Assembly: GCF_024296685.1 (NCBI RefSeq)
Contig: NZ_CP100763.1
Location: 1 to 64,000 of the forward strand
DNA from: Natrinema marinum
GTDB lineage: Archaea > Halobacteriota > Halobacteria > Halobacteriales > Natrialbaceae
Reading direction: 5' to 3'
DNA: 64,000 nt
Below, in pieces: positions 44,369 through 52,505 of this stretch (its first letter is position 1; each line of letters starts with the position of its first letter). The notes beneath the pieces are model-generated. The model was not told where the DNA came from. It saw only the letters and a list, made by a program, of their open reading frames with translations, and ran no database searches. A program made the position numbers and the translations under genes.

Positions 44369-44598
44369 TGGTTACAGCGTTCGTCATGATCAAAGCGAAC
44401 ACGGGCGAGGCGGACCGGCTCAGAGACAGCATCGAATCCATCGACGGCGTACAATCGGCCCACATCGTCGCCGGCGACGTGGATCTCATCGCGAAAGCCC
44501 AGGTCGAGACGCCGGCCGCGGTCAAGGAGATCGCCGCCACCCGTATCCAGGCGATCGAGGGCGTCGAGGACACCCAGACGTACATCGCGATGGACTAA
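44368..44598 (+). CDS. Stand-alone RAM (Lrp/AsnC ligand-binding) domain protein, copy 2
   Basis: Second RAM-only protein of 76 residues, with AHIVAGDVDLIAKAQVETP and TQTYIAMD matching the first copy in the same positions. It is translationally coupled to trkA (TGATG). No HTH is present, so it does not act as a classical Lrp regulator. A strong hairpin element follows 4 bases after its stop codon. Confidence 0.88.
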   Translation: MVTAFVMIKANTGEADRLRDSIESIDGVQSAHIVAGDVDLIAKAQVETPAAVKEIAATRIQAIEGVEDTQTYIAMD

Positions 44599-44602
44599 GG
44601 AC

Positions 44603-44651
44603 CCAAGTTTTGCGCTGCGGGCCAGCGAAGTTGGCCCTCGGCAAAACTTGG
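44603..44651 (+). repeat. Nested hairpin element after the RAM gene
   Basis: Outer arms CCAAGTTTTGC (44603-44613) and GCAAAACTTGG (44641-44651) are perfectly complementary over 11 bases, and an inner stem GGGCCA/TGGCCC (44619-44624, 44632-44637) lies between them. Placed right after the stop codon it could terminate or stabilise the trkA transcript, or be a dispersed palindromic repeat. Confidence 0.7.
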
Positions 44652-44831
44652 ATGAAAAGCACTCCTCCTTCCCCTGGCTCGCGGCGTTGCCGCTCGTCTC
44701 GCCGCGGCGCGTAGCGCCGCGCTTTCCGGGTCAGTCGTCGGCCCGCTCGCTCGGTTCACTCGCTCGCGGTCGGTAACCGGGTGACGGCCTGCCCTCCCCC
44801 GGGTCGCCCGGCTCTCGCGTCTGCTCGAGCC

Positions 44832-44869
44832 GTGCTCCCGGCCAGTATACGTGCTCCCGGCCAGTATAC
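44832..44869 (+). repeat. Perfect 19-bp tandem repeat
   Basis: The unit GTGCTCCCGGCCAGTATAC occurs twice without a mismatch at 44832-44850 and 44851-44869, upstream of the TATA-like box of the next gene. It may be a pair of protein-binding sites or a recent duplication. Confidence 0.8.
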
Positions 44870-44940
44870 GGGGCAGCGCACCCGTGCTTACCCGATCGGG
44901 ACCGGTCGGATTTATCACTCGAGCGAAACAATAGCTCGAC

Positions 44941-45126
44941 ATGGCGAGTGCGCGGCAGAAAGCGGCGATCGGAAGCGCGATGGTTCTTCTGGGGCTCGTT
45001 CAGGCGGGGTCGTTCTGGGCGGCGGACGACCGGGTAGTCGCCGCGCTGGGGCTTCTCTACGCCGCTATCGGCGTCGGGTTCCTCTGGGCCGAGGTCTATC
45101 GGCCCGACCGGCGTCCGGAGGAGTAG
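44941..45126 (+). CDS. 61-residue two-helix membrane protein
   Basis: Small protein with two hydrophobic segments (AAIGSAMVLLGLVQAGSFWA and VVAALGLLYAAIGVGFLWAE) and a basic-acidic tail. The leaderless start is set by the TTTATC box about 27 nt upstream. No family can be named. A role as a small membrane subunit is possible but unproven. Confidence 0.75.
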   Translation: MASARQKAAIGSAMVLLGLVQAGSFWAADDRVVAALGLLYAAIGVGFLWAEVYRPDRRPEE

Positions 45127-45177
45127 GTCGCTCGGTTCGACCGCCTCTCACTGCGATACTGGATTCGCTTTCGTCGC

Positions 45178-45708
45178 TTAGAGCGGCATCCCCCCGCTGC
45201 TCCCGTCACCGTCAGCGGCCTGCTGGCCGCGGTTTTGGGCGTTCTCGAGCAGCGTCGCCGCCGGGCCGCGGTACTCGTAGCCGGGGATGAGGCCTTGCGC
45301 GTAGGTCCCCTCGACGAACTCGACGAGCGCTTTGGCGTCGGCGACGCCCTCGGCGGCGTCCCAGGCGGTGTACTCGAGGCGGACCCGGACCTCGTCGCCC
45401 TCGCGTTCGACGACGGGCTCGTCGTGGGTGCTCGTGTGTGCGACGCCGAAGGTGTCCTCGAGGCGGCGCTCGAGGGTCTCGAACCAGCCGTCCTCGACGA
45501 CGGGGGCGACGACCTCGTCCGCGACGGCGGCGTCGAGCGTCGGGAGGGAAACGGTGACGCGGAACCGGCCGTCGCGGTTCCCCTCGGCCTCGTCGGCCCT
45601 GATACTCGTCTCGAAGACCGTCGTCGTCAGTTCGTAGCCGTCGTCGGTCCGGTCGAACGCGTCGTGGGACTCGAGTTCGCGTTCGACGGGCTCGGGAAGG
45701 GCAGTCAT
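45178..45708 (-). CDS. DUF5813-type haloarchaeal protein
   Basis: Acidic cytoplasmic protein of 176 residues that I match to DUF5813 by recall. It has an alternating beta/alpha pattern (GYELTTTVFETSIRADEAEG, FRVTVSLPTLDAAVADEVV, EVRVRLEYTAWDAAEGVADAK) and a Gly/Gln-rich C-terminal tail. No catalytic motif or metal site is visible. It is monocistronic with a clear ATG start. Confidence 0.75.
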   Translation of the reverse strand: MTALPEPVERELESHDAFDRTDDGYELTTTVFETSIRADEAEGNRDGRFRVTVSLPTLDAAVADEVVAPVVEDGWFETLERRLEDTFGVAHTSTHDEPVVEREGDEVRVRLEYTAWDAAEGVADAKALVEFVEGTYAQGLIPGYEYRGPAATLLENAQNRGQQAADGDGSSGGMPL

Positions 45709-45888
45709 TGGGGAATCGAACGGGCGTGCCGAAAAAGGGTGTTACGTTGTGGCGGCCGGGCACGGAGCGATTTCGGGACCGGAGACCCGACGGCAAATAC
45801 CGTTTCGATCGTTTCGCTCGAGAAGTACCACGTTGTTACGGAAAATGCTCCGCATTACTACAGGGGAAACCGCCTTCCGTCCGATGAT

Positions 45889-46065
45889 ATGACCATCGAC
45901 AGACACGCTGCGGAACGTCGTCGGTTCGCGCGCCTCCTCGGGACGGACGACGATTACGGCTCCGGCCTGCCGATCGGCGCGTCGGACGCCGACGAGGAGG
46001 CCGCCGAAGACGACATCGATCTCGAGGAGGCGCGCGACGCCGCTACGAAATCTCGCGCTCGCTGA
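45889..46065 (+). CDS. 58-residue acidic hypothetical protein
   Basis: Predicted short protein beginning MTIDRHAAERRRFARLLGTDDDYG and ending in an acidic helix. The composition suits haloarchaeal coding DNA. It overlaps the 3' end of the convergent gene at 46043 by 23 bases, which weakens the call a little. A TATA-like ATTACTA lies about 33 nt upstream. The function is unknown. Confidence 0.5.
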   Translation: MTIDRHAAERRRFARLLGTDDDYGSGLPIGASDADEEAAEDDIDLEEARDAATKSRAR

Positions 46066-46432
46066 GGAACGTATCGAGCGCCGTTGCGACTTCTTCGAAG
46101 TCTTTGACCGTGAGCCCGTCCGTGGTGACGAAGACGCCCTCGCTGTCGTTCGTGACCCGGATGAGGAAGCCGTTGTCGAACACGCGGATCGTGTAGTCGT
46201 ACGCCCCGAGTTCGGACCCCTCGTAGGCTGTCTGGGTGGTCTTGAACCCGCGCCACTCGTGGCCGATGAACGTCGAGAGGTCGGCGTCGCGCTCCAGGTC
46301 CTCGCGGAGATAGACCTGCTCGAAGTCGTCGCGCGTGAAGTACGTGATCGAGCGGAGACTGTCGCCGATGGCCGTCCGACAGGTCGCGACGATCTGCTCC
46401 GTTGCGTCCTCGGTGAGTATCCCGGTTGGCAT
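46043..46432 (-). CDS. Conserved haloarchaeal protein (DUF7522-like)
   Basis: Protein of 129 residues with mixed alpha/beta text: ATCRTAIGDSLRSITYFTRDDFEQVYLREDLERD, YTIRVFDNGFLIRVTND and FVTTDGLTVKDFEEVATALDTFL. This is a common haloarchaeal family without known function, possibly linked to signalling, as it recalls the stress- and Bat-associated small domains. The single ATG at 46432 is a clear start. The family label is from memory. Confidence 0.75.
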   Translation of the reverse strand: MPTGILTEDATEQIVATCRTAIGDSLRSITYFTRDDFEQVYLREDLERDADLSTFIGHEWRGFKTTQTAYEGSELGAYDYTIRVFDNGFLIRVTNDSEGVFVTTDGLTVKDFEEVATALDTFLSEREIS

Positions 46433-46541
46433 GGGAGAACAGTCGAACCGTGCGACCTTAACGACGCGGGCTAGTTACAGTCCGCTGAAATCGCCGCCGA
46501 CAGTGACGGGCGGTCCCGATATCGGCCGTGATAGCCTCGTC

Positions 46542-47834
46542 TCAGGCCTGCTCGATCGCCCGGTCGAGGTCCGCGATCACGTCGTCGACGTCCTCGATGC
46601 CGACCGAGAGGCGCACTAGATCGTCGGTGACGCCGCTTGCCAGCTTCTCCTCCTCGGTGAGCTGCTGGTGGGTCGTGCTCGCGGGGTGGATGATCAGCGT
46701 CTTCGCGTCGCCGACGTTGGCCAGCAGACTCGCCAGATCGACCTCGTTACAGACCGTCTCGGCCGCGTCGTAGCCGCCCTCGAGGCCGAACGTGATCATG
46801 CCGCCGTAGCCGCCCTCGAGGTACTCTTTGGCGTTCTCGTGGGTCTCGTGGCTCTCGAGGCCGGGGTAGTTGACCCAGGCGACGTCCTCGTGGTCCTCTA
46901 AGTACTCCGCGACGGCCATCGCATTGTCGCAGTGTTTCTCCATCCGGAGGGGCAGCGACTCGAGTTTCTGGAGCGTCGTCCAGGCGTCGAACGGCGACTG
47001 CTGGTTGCCCAGGTCGCGGAGGCCGCGGGTGCGGGCGGCGATCGCGAAGGCCATCTCGCCGAACGTCTCGTGGAAGTTGACGCCGTGGTAGGCCGGGTTC
47101 GGCTCGGTGAGTTCGGGGTAGTCGCCCTCGTCCCACGGGAAGGAACCGCCGTCGACGAGGATCCCGCCGACCGTCGACCCCGCGCCGTGGATCCACTTGG
47201 TCGTCGAGTTCCAGACCAGGTCCGCGCCGTGCTCGAGCGGCCGGCACAGGAACGGCGTGGCGAAGGTGTTGTCGACGAACAGCGGGACGTCGTGGTCGTG
47301 GGCGATGTCGGCGATCCGCTCGATGTCCGGGGTGACGAGCGCGGGGTTGCCGATCGTCTCGAGGTGGACGAACGCGGTATCGTCGTCGATGGCCTCCGCG
47401 TAGGCGTCGTAGTCGAGCGTGTCGACGAACGTCGTCTCGATGCCTCGCTTCTCGACGGTGTGGGTGAGGTAGGTGTAGGTCCCGCCGTACAGCGACGACG
47501 AGGAGACGATGTTGTCGCCGGCCTCCGCGAGGATGAACGTCGCCAGATCGAACGCGGCCATCCCCGACGCGGTCGCGAGCGCGCCGACGCCGCCCTCGAG
47601 AGTCGCGATGCGCTCCTCGAGCATGGCGTTCGTCGGGTTCATGATCCGCGAGTAGATGTTCCCGAACTCCTTCAAGCCGAACAGGTCCGCGGCGTGGTCC
47701 GTGTCGTCGAAGACGTAGGACGTGGTCTGGTAGATCGGCGGCGCGCGGGCCCCCGTCGTCGGGTCCGGCTCCTGACCGGCGTGGACGCTGTTCGTGGCGA
47801 AGCGGTGTCCGTCCGAATCGGATTCGTCGCTCAT
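46542..47834 (-). CDS. metY: O-acetylhomoserine sulfhydrylase (Cys/Met metabolism PLP enzyme)
   Basis: PLP enzyme of 430 residues that makes homocysteine from O-acetylhomoserine and sulfide (MetY type); some members act as cysteine synthases. Key text: [29 protein letters not shown], the PLP lysine in [11 protein letters not shown], and the C-terminal [11 protein letters not shown]. The usual family length is matched. ATG at 47834 is used; the frame extends upstream through unrelated text. The partner homoserine acetyltransferase is not in the window. Confidence 0.92.
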   Translation of the reverse strand: MSDESDSDGHRFATNSVHAGQEPDPTTGARAPPIYQTTSYVFDDTDHAADLFGLKEFGNIYSRIMNPTNAMLEERIATLEGGVGALATASGMAAFDLATFILAEAGDNIVSSSSLYGGTYTYLTHTVEKRGIETTFVDTLDYDAYAEAIDDDTAFVHLETIGNPALVTPDIERIADIAHDHDVPLFVDNTFATPFLCRPLEHGADLVWNSTTKWIHGAGSTVGGILVDGGSFPWDEGDYPELTEPNPAYHGVNFHETFGEMAFAIAARTRGLRDLGNQQSPFDAWTTLQKLESLPLRMEKHCDNAMAVAEYLEDHEDVAWVNYPGLESHETHENAKEYLEGGYGGMITFGLEGGYDAAETVCNEVDLASLLANVGDAKTLIIHPASTTHQQLTEEEKLASGVTDDLVRLSVGIEDVDDVIADLDRAIEQA

Positions 47835-47955
47835 ACCAGCGCCGTTGTATCGGTCCGTAGTAAAACCACTAGTCGTCTCCCTCGAGGCGGAACGCGACCG
47901 AGTTGTGGGCAACCCTTTCCTCGTTCGTGTCCCACGACTCGGTGCTCGCGACAAG

Positions 47956-49695
47956 TCACGACAATCGGTCGGTCGCCTGGCCGGCGCCACTGGGCTCGTT
48001 CCCGACCGTCATACTTGGCTCGACGACGCCGGGCACGCGAACGATTGCCGTCGTCCCGTTTGCCGCCGTCTCGAACGCGAGTTCGCCGCCGAGCGCCGTT
48101 ACGCACCACGAGGCGACCCACAGCCCGAGGCCGCTGCCGTGTTCCAGCGCCGTCTCCTCGCCGCGCTCGAGGACGGCGAGTTCGTGGTCCGGAATTCCAG
48201 GCCCGTCGTCACGGACGGCGAAGACGACGCGCCGGTCGCTCTCGATGTGCTCGAAGCTGATCGTTACACGCGGTTCGTCGGCGTCGTTGTGAACGAGGCC
48301 GTTCTCGGCGAGATTCTCGAACGCGAGGTCGAACAGCTCCCGGTCGACGCACACCGCGAGGTCGTCGGGAACGTCGATCGCGATGCGGCCGTCAGTCTCC
48401 GCCTCGAGGTCAGCCGCGATATCGTCGAACGCGTCGCGGGCCGTGAACGCCGACGGTGACCCCTCCGTCGACTCGATCGCTCGTTCGAAGTTTCGGGCCT
48501 TTTCGCTGGTCTCGAGGACGCCATCGATGTCGTCGTGGACCGACTCGAGCATCGTCGCGAGGTCGTCGTCGGCGTGGTCGGCCGCGATACCGACGTAGCC
48601 CCGAACGGCGGTCAGATCGTTGCGGAGGTTGTGGCGCAGCACGCGGTTGAGGATCTCGAGGCGCTGTTCGCGTCGCCGCTGGTCGGTGATGTCTTGCAGG
48701 AGGACGGTGTGGCCGACGACCCGGTCCGAGCCGTCCCGCAGTGTCGAGGTCGAGACGGCGAGCTCGCGGCGCTCGCCGCGGTCGGTGTCCGTCACTACCT
48801 GCGTGTCGGCGCCGCCGTCGATGGTCAGACCGGTCGCTCGCTCGAGCGACGCGCCGAGAACGTCCGGCGCTTCGAGGTCGAAGAGGGACTCGGCGGCGGG
48901 GTTACAGTCGACGATTCGCTCGTCGGTGTCGACGGCGAGCAGCGGGCTCTCGAGGGCTTCGACGGCCGACTGGTCGGCTCTGCGTCGGACCGAGGGGCTG
49001 TACGTGAACATGCCGCCGCCGACGAACGCGTAGGCGTCGAGCGCGATATGCGGGAGAAAGAGGATCGCCGAGAGGTTGAGTTGCGGGACCGGTCCGATCC
49101 CGAAGAGCCAGGTGAGCAAGGCGATGCCCGGCGGGAGCGTACTGAGTCCGACGGCGAGCGCTTCCGTCCGATAGAGCGGTCCGTAGCTGATGACCGTATC
49201 GAACAGCAGCAGCGTCCCGGCGGCCGCGAACACGGTCCCGATCATGATCGCGAAGAACGCCCACGCGTTGGGGTCGTAGGAGACCGTCGCGGCCCCGAAA
49301 ACGGGGTCGATACGGAAGTCGCTCCAAACGATCTCGTGGAGCGGGTTCGTCGCGACCAACACCGTCGTGATCGCGGGAACGAGGACGAGCGCGCCGAACC
49401 ACGGCGTTCGAATAAGCGATCCACGACCGGTGTACTCGAGGCCGAAGGCCAGAAACGGGACGCCGGTCCAGACGATGCCGATCCACGTCAGGACCTCGAA
49501 GGCCCACCTGAGCGTCGGCTCGAAGACGAACAGCGAGACGCCGTATGAGAAACACCACAGCGCCTGCGCCACCAGCGCCAGCAGAAACCAGGTCGCTCCC
49601 GGCTTCCCGCGGTGACGACGGAGATACCAGAGCAAGAGGAGCGTGCCGATCCCCGAGAGGATCGACCCGGCCGCCGGCCACGGAATTCCCCCCAT
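47956..49695 (-). CDS. 7TM-PAS sensor histidine kinase
   Basis: Membrane kinase of 579 residues. About seven N-terminal transmembrane helices (residues 1-225) match the histidine kinase N-terminal 7TM region found in archaea. A PAS domain (about 240-345) follows, then HisKA with LRHNLRNDLTAVRGY and HATPase with LAENGLVHND, DDGPGIP and GLGLWVASW. The 7TM part likely senses a small lipophilic molecule or membrane state. The ATG is well placed. No response regulator is next to it. Confidence 0.93.
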   Translation of the reverse strand: MGGIPWPAAGSILSGIGTLLLLWYLRRHRGKPGATWFLLALVAQALWCFSYGVSLFVFEPTLRWAFEVLTWIGIVWTGVPFLAFGLEYTGRGSLIRTPWFGALVLVPAITTVLVATNPLHEIVWSDFRIDPVFGAATVSYDPNAWAFFAIMIGTVFAAAGTLLLFDTVISYGPLYRTEALAVGLSTLPPGIALLTWLFGIGPVPQLNLSAILFLPHIALDAYAFVGGGMFTYSPSVRRRADQSAVEALESPLLAVDTDERIVDCNPAAESLFDLEAPDVLGASLERATGLTIDGGADTQVVTDTDRGERRELAVSTSTLRDGSDRVVGHTVLLQDITDQRRREQRLEILNRVLRHNLRNDLTAVRGYVGIAADHADDDLATMLESVHDDIDGVLETSEKARNFERAIESTEGSPSAFTARDAFDDIAADLEAETDGRIAIDVPDDLAVCVDRELFDLAFENLAENGLVHNDADEPRVTISFEHIESDRRVVFAVRDDGPGIPDHELAVLERGEETALEHGSGLGLWVASWCVTALGGELAFETAANGTTAIVRVPGVVEPSMTVGNEPSGAGQATDRLS

Positions 49696-49836
49696 AGTAC
49701 TCAGGGGTACGGGTACACCGACTTCGGTGTTGTGGCCCGGTCGACTGTACGACGACTCACGGCGGTCGCTCGCAACTGTCCACGCTCTCCACTGTGCCCC
49801 CTGCTGGCGCCTCCTTGTGGTCCCGTGGCCGAGACC

Positions 49837-50241
49837 TCATCGATAGTGCTCTTTTTTCGAGGCGATGTACACCATCACCGCGAGTAGTGCGGTCACGACG
49901 AATACATCGCCCTGTCCGTATCGAAGCAATCCCATCAGTCCATACAGGCCAAGCGCCCACGTCCATGCCCACGGCTTGCGCGTCCAGAGGCCCAACAGGA
50001 CGATCAGTTGTCCGACCGAAAGGACGAGGTTCAGCGACCCGGCGACGATGGCTATCTCCGCCGGTCCGACGAGCGTTGAACTGGGATTTGCGGTCAGCCC
50101 GGCGATGACGCCGACGAGACCGAGATAGATCGTGCCGACCGAAAGCAGCCCAGCACCGACGCAGAGTACTTTGATTCCCAGCGGTGCCGTCTCGTTTCGT
50201 GGGGGTCTCGCTCCCTCTGTCAATACCGGGCCGGATGACAT
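49837..50241 (-). CDS. Four-helix membrane protein
   Basis: Protein of 134 residues with about four hydrophobic helices (GIKVLCVGAGLLSVGTIYLGLVGV, IAIVAGSLNLVLSVGQLIVLLGL, AWTWALGLYGLMGLL, VTALLAVMVYIA). The ATG at 50241 is chosen over GTG at 50265 because a TTATAAT box lies at about 50269-50275, and the longer start would begin within the promoter. A partial palindrome GACAG/CTGTC (50250-50263) overlaps the transcript start. I recognise no family with certainty. Confidence 0.78.
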   Translation of the reverse strand: MSSGPVLTEGARPPRNETAPLGIKVLCVGAGLLSVGTIYLGLVGVIAGLTANPSSTLVGPAEIAIVAGSLNLVLSVGQLIVLLGLWTRKPWAWTWALGLYGLMGLLRYGQGDVFVVTALLAVMVYIASKKEHYR

Positions 50242-50367
50242 GTGCGTGGGACAGCTATCTGTCACTATCTATTATAATTGTCCACATGAGTTGGCGAATT
50301 CGATTTCGGAACGACCGATCACGTCGGACGGACGCTCGAGTCCGACGGCCGACGTAGGTTATCCGAG

Positions 50368-51936
50368 CTACTCGAGCAGCGACTCGCCGGTCATCTCGGG
50401 GGGCTGGGCGAGGTCGATGACCTTGAGCAGCGTGGGCGCGATGTCGGCCAGGGTACCGCCCTCGCGGACGGTTCGCCCGCCGTCGGTGCCGTCCGAAGCG
50501 AGGTAGATCAGGGGAACGTCGTTGTAGGTGTGTGCCGTGTGTGGGTCCGCCTCGGTCCCCATGTCGTCGGCGTTGCCGTGGTCGGCGGTGATCAGGACGT
50601 GTGCGCCGGCGGCCTCGAGCGCCTCGACGAGCCGTCCCAGCTGTTCGTCGACGGCCTCGACGGCGTCGATCGCGGCCTCGTAGTCGCCGGTGTGACCGAC
50701 CATGTCCGGGTTGGCGTAGTTGAGCACGAGCACGTCCGGATCGTCGGACTCGATGTTCTCAATTGCCGCATCCGTGACTTCGGGCGCGCTCATCTCGGGT
50801 TGCTGGTCGTAGGTCGGTACGTCGGGACTCTCGACGATTTCGCGGCGCTCGCCGTCGAACTCGACCTCGCGGCCGCCGTTCAGGAAGTAGGTGACGTGGG
50901 CGTACTTTTCGGACTCGGCGATCCGCAGCTGGGTCTTGCCCGCGTCGGCCAGCACCTCGCCTAACACCTGCTCGGGCTGGGTCGGCGGGTACGCGACGGG
51001 GAGGTCGAACGTCTCGTCGTACTGGGTCATCATCACGACCTCGGCGTCCGGCGGGTCCGTCTCGAACTCGTCGGCCCAGTCCGCCGGGCGGATGTCCGCG
51101 AGCAGCCGCGTGAGCTGGCGCGCGCGGTCCGAGCGGAAGTTGAACCAGACGACCGAATCGCCGTCCTCGAGCGCGGGCTGGCCCTGCTCACGGCTTCGCC
51201 GTTCGCCGTCCGAGGCGCGTAGCGCCTCGCTCTCTATTACCGTCGGCTCGACGAACTCGTCGGTCACGTCGCGCTCGTAGGACCGTTCGACCGCGTCGAC
51301 GGCCGAGTCGGCGGTCCACTCCGCGTCTCGAGCGACGATGGCGTCGTAGGCCCGCTTCGTCCGCTCCCAGTTCTGGTCGCGGTCCATCGCGTAGTACCGG
51401 CCCGACACCGTCGCCACGTCACCCGTACCGTGCTCGGCGATCACGTCCTCGAGCGTCGCGAGATAGTCTCGGCCGCCGGTCGGTGAGGTGTCCCGACCGT
51501 CGGTGATCGCGTGGGTGACGGCCTCGACGTCGCGGTCGGCCGCCAGTTCGATCAGCGCGTGGAGGTGCTCCTGATCGGCGTGGACCCCGCCGTCGCTGAC
51601 CAGTCCGACGAAGTGGACCCGACCGTCGTTTTCCCGTGCCCGGTCGAACGCCCGGTTGATCGCGTCGTTCTCCCGGAAGGAGCCGTCGGCGATCGAGTCC
51701 GAGATGCGGGTGTACTCCTGATACACGACGCGGCCGGCTCCGATATTGAGGTGGCCGACCTCGCTGTTGCCCATCTGGCCCTCAGGGAGCCCGACGCGCC
51801 GGCCCGCCACCTCGAGCGTACCGTACGCGCCGGAGTCCGCGAGCCGGTCGAAGGTCGGCGTGTCGGCCGCTTCGACCGCGTCCCTGCCGCCGTCACCGAG
51901 TCCCCAGCCGTCGAGGACGATCAGCGCAGCTTCCAT
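50368..51936 (-). CDS. gpmI: 2,3-BPG-independent phosphoglycerate mutase GpmI
   Basis: GpmI interconverts 3- and 2-phosphoglycerate using two Mn2+ ions and a phosphoserine. The 522 residues show ALIVLDGWGLGD, the phospho-Ser in GQMGNSEVGHLNIGAG, WFNFRSDRARQL and the C-terminal ITADHGNADDM metal site. About 16-18 extra residues (ESEALRASDGERRSREQ, from the DNA around 51180-51235) lie between EPTVI and QPALEDGD, where other members as I recall them have none; a 19-bp palindrome in the DNA marks an inserted repeat. The start MEAALIVLDGWG at 51936 is the usual one. Confidence 0.93.
   Translation of the reverse strand: MEAALIVLDGWGLGDGGRDAVEAADTPTFDRLADSGAYGTLEVAGRRVGLPEGQMGNSEVGHLNIGAGRVVYQEYTRISDSIADGSFRENDAINRAFDRARENDGRVHFVGLVSDGGVHADQEHLHALIELAADRDVEAVTHAITDGRDTSPTGGRDYLATLEDVIAEHGTGDVATVSGRYYAMDRDQNWERTKRAYDAIVARDAEWTADSAVDAVERSYERDVTDEFVEPTVIESEALRASDGERRSREQGQPALEDGDSVVWFNFRSDRARQLTRLLADIRPADWADEFETDPPDAEVVMMTQYDETFDLPVAYPPTQPEQVLGEVLADAGKTQLRIAESEKYAHVTYFLNGGREVEFDGERREIVESPDVPTYDQQPEMSAPEVTDAAIENIESDDPDVLVLNYANPDMVGHTGDYEAAIDAVEAVDEQLGRLVEALEAAGAHVLITADHGNADDMGTEADPHTAHTYNDVPLIYLASDGTDGGRTVREGGTLADIAPTLLKVIDLAQPPEMTGESLLE
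51182..51232 (+). repeat. Palindromic insertion inside gpmI
   Basis: A perfect palindrome CGAGGCGCGTAGCGCCTCG (51211-51229) with 8-base arms and a three-base loop lies next to a smaller ACGGC/GCCGT stem (51190-51202). Together they account for the extra in-frame residues of GpmI. The core GGCGCGTAGCGCC recurs in the noncoding DNA near 44710. Confidence 0.65.
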
Positions 51937-52116
51937 ACGAAATCGCAAATCGCCGTATCGTAACTAGCTGTCGTTGTCCGTCGTCCGCCGGGAACAGATG
52001 TGATCGGCGAAAATAACGAAACTCTGACAATTGTCTCGTGACGTATTCGACTGCCCGAAATCAGAGTGCCGTACCGACGGACCGCCGGTTCGGCCTGCCG
52101 GGTCGGCCCCGCGTCG

Positions 52117-52380
52117 TCAGTCGTCGTGACGGTGGTCGAAGGTCGCGCCGCAGTCGCCACAGACGGTCCCGTTGCCGGGTTTACTTCGCTGTGCGAATAC
52201 GGCCCCACAGTCGTCACAGATCATGAAGAGTCGCTTTTCGGGAGCCACGCCCGCTTCGAATTCGGCGTGGATCCAGGCGTCAGGATTTCCTTCCTCGTAG
52301 ATGGTGACGCCGGAACTGTTCTGTCGCCAGTTGACCGCGGTACCGTCGCCCGGGACGGTCCGCGTGTCTCGCTCGGACAT
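52117..52380 (-). CDS. Zinc beta-ribbon protein, 87 residues
   Basis: Small acidic protein with a C-terminal zinc ribbon: FMICDDCGAVFAQ and GTVCGDCGATFDH, two CxxC knuckles 15 residues apart. The N-terminal half (NWRQNSSGVTIYEEGNPDAWIHAEFEAG) is predicted as a beta sheet. The layout is common in haloarchaeal proteins of unknown role. The ATG at 52380 is clear. It is divergent from nurA, with 125 bases between. Confidence 0.78.
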   Translation of the reverse strand: MSERDTRTVPGDGTAVNWRQNSSGVTIYEEGNPDAWIHAEFEAGVAPEKRLFMICDDCGAVFAQRSKPGNGTVCGDCGATFDHRHDD

Positions 52381-52505
52381 CGAGATATCGTCTCCTTCGA
52401 CCGTTCATATTTACGTTTTCTGATAGCTATTTACACACCCTCGAGTTAACACGGTATTACGTCGCGACCACTGGCTTTTTGCGGGTCGGGTGGGTGTCAC
52501 CGGTC

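Larger units (their letters stand above)
44599..44940. other. Intergenic region rich in palindromes and repeats
   Basis: About 340 bases with no gene. It holds a long nested hairpin (44603-44651), a palindrome containing GGCGCGTAGCGCC at about 44704-44716, and a perfect 19-bp tandem repeat (44832-44869). TTTATC at about 44912-44917 lies 27 nt before the ATG at 44941 and is its likely TATA box. Confidence 0.6.
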
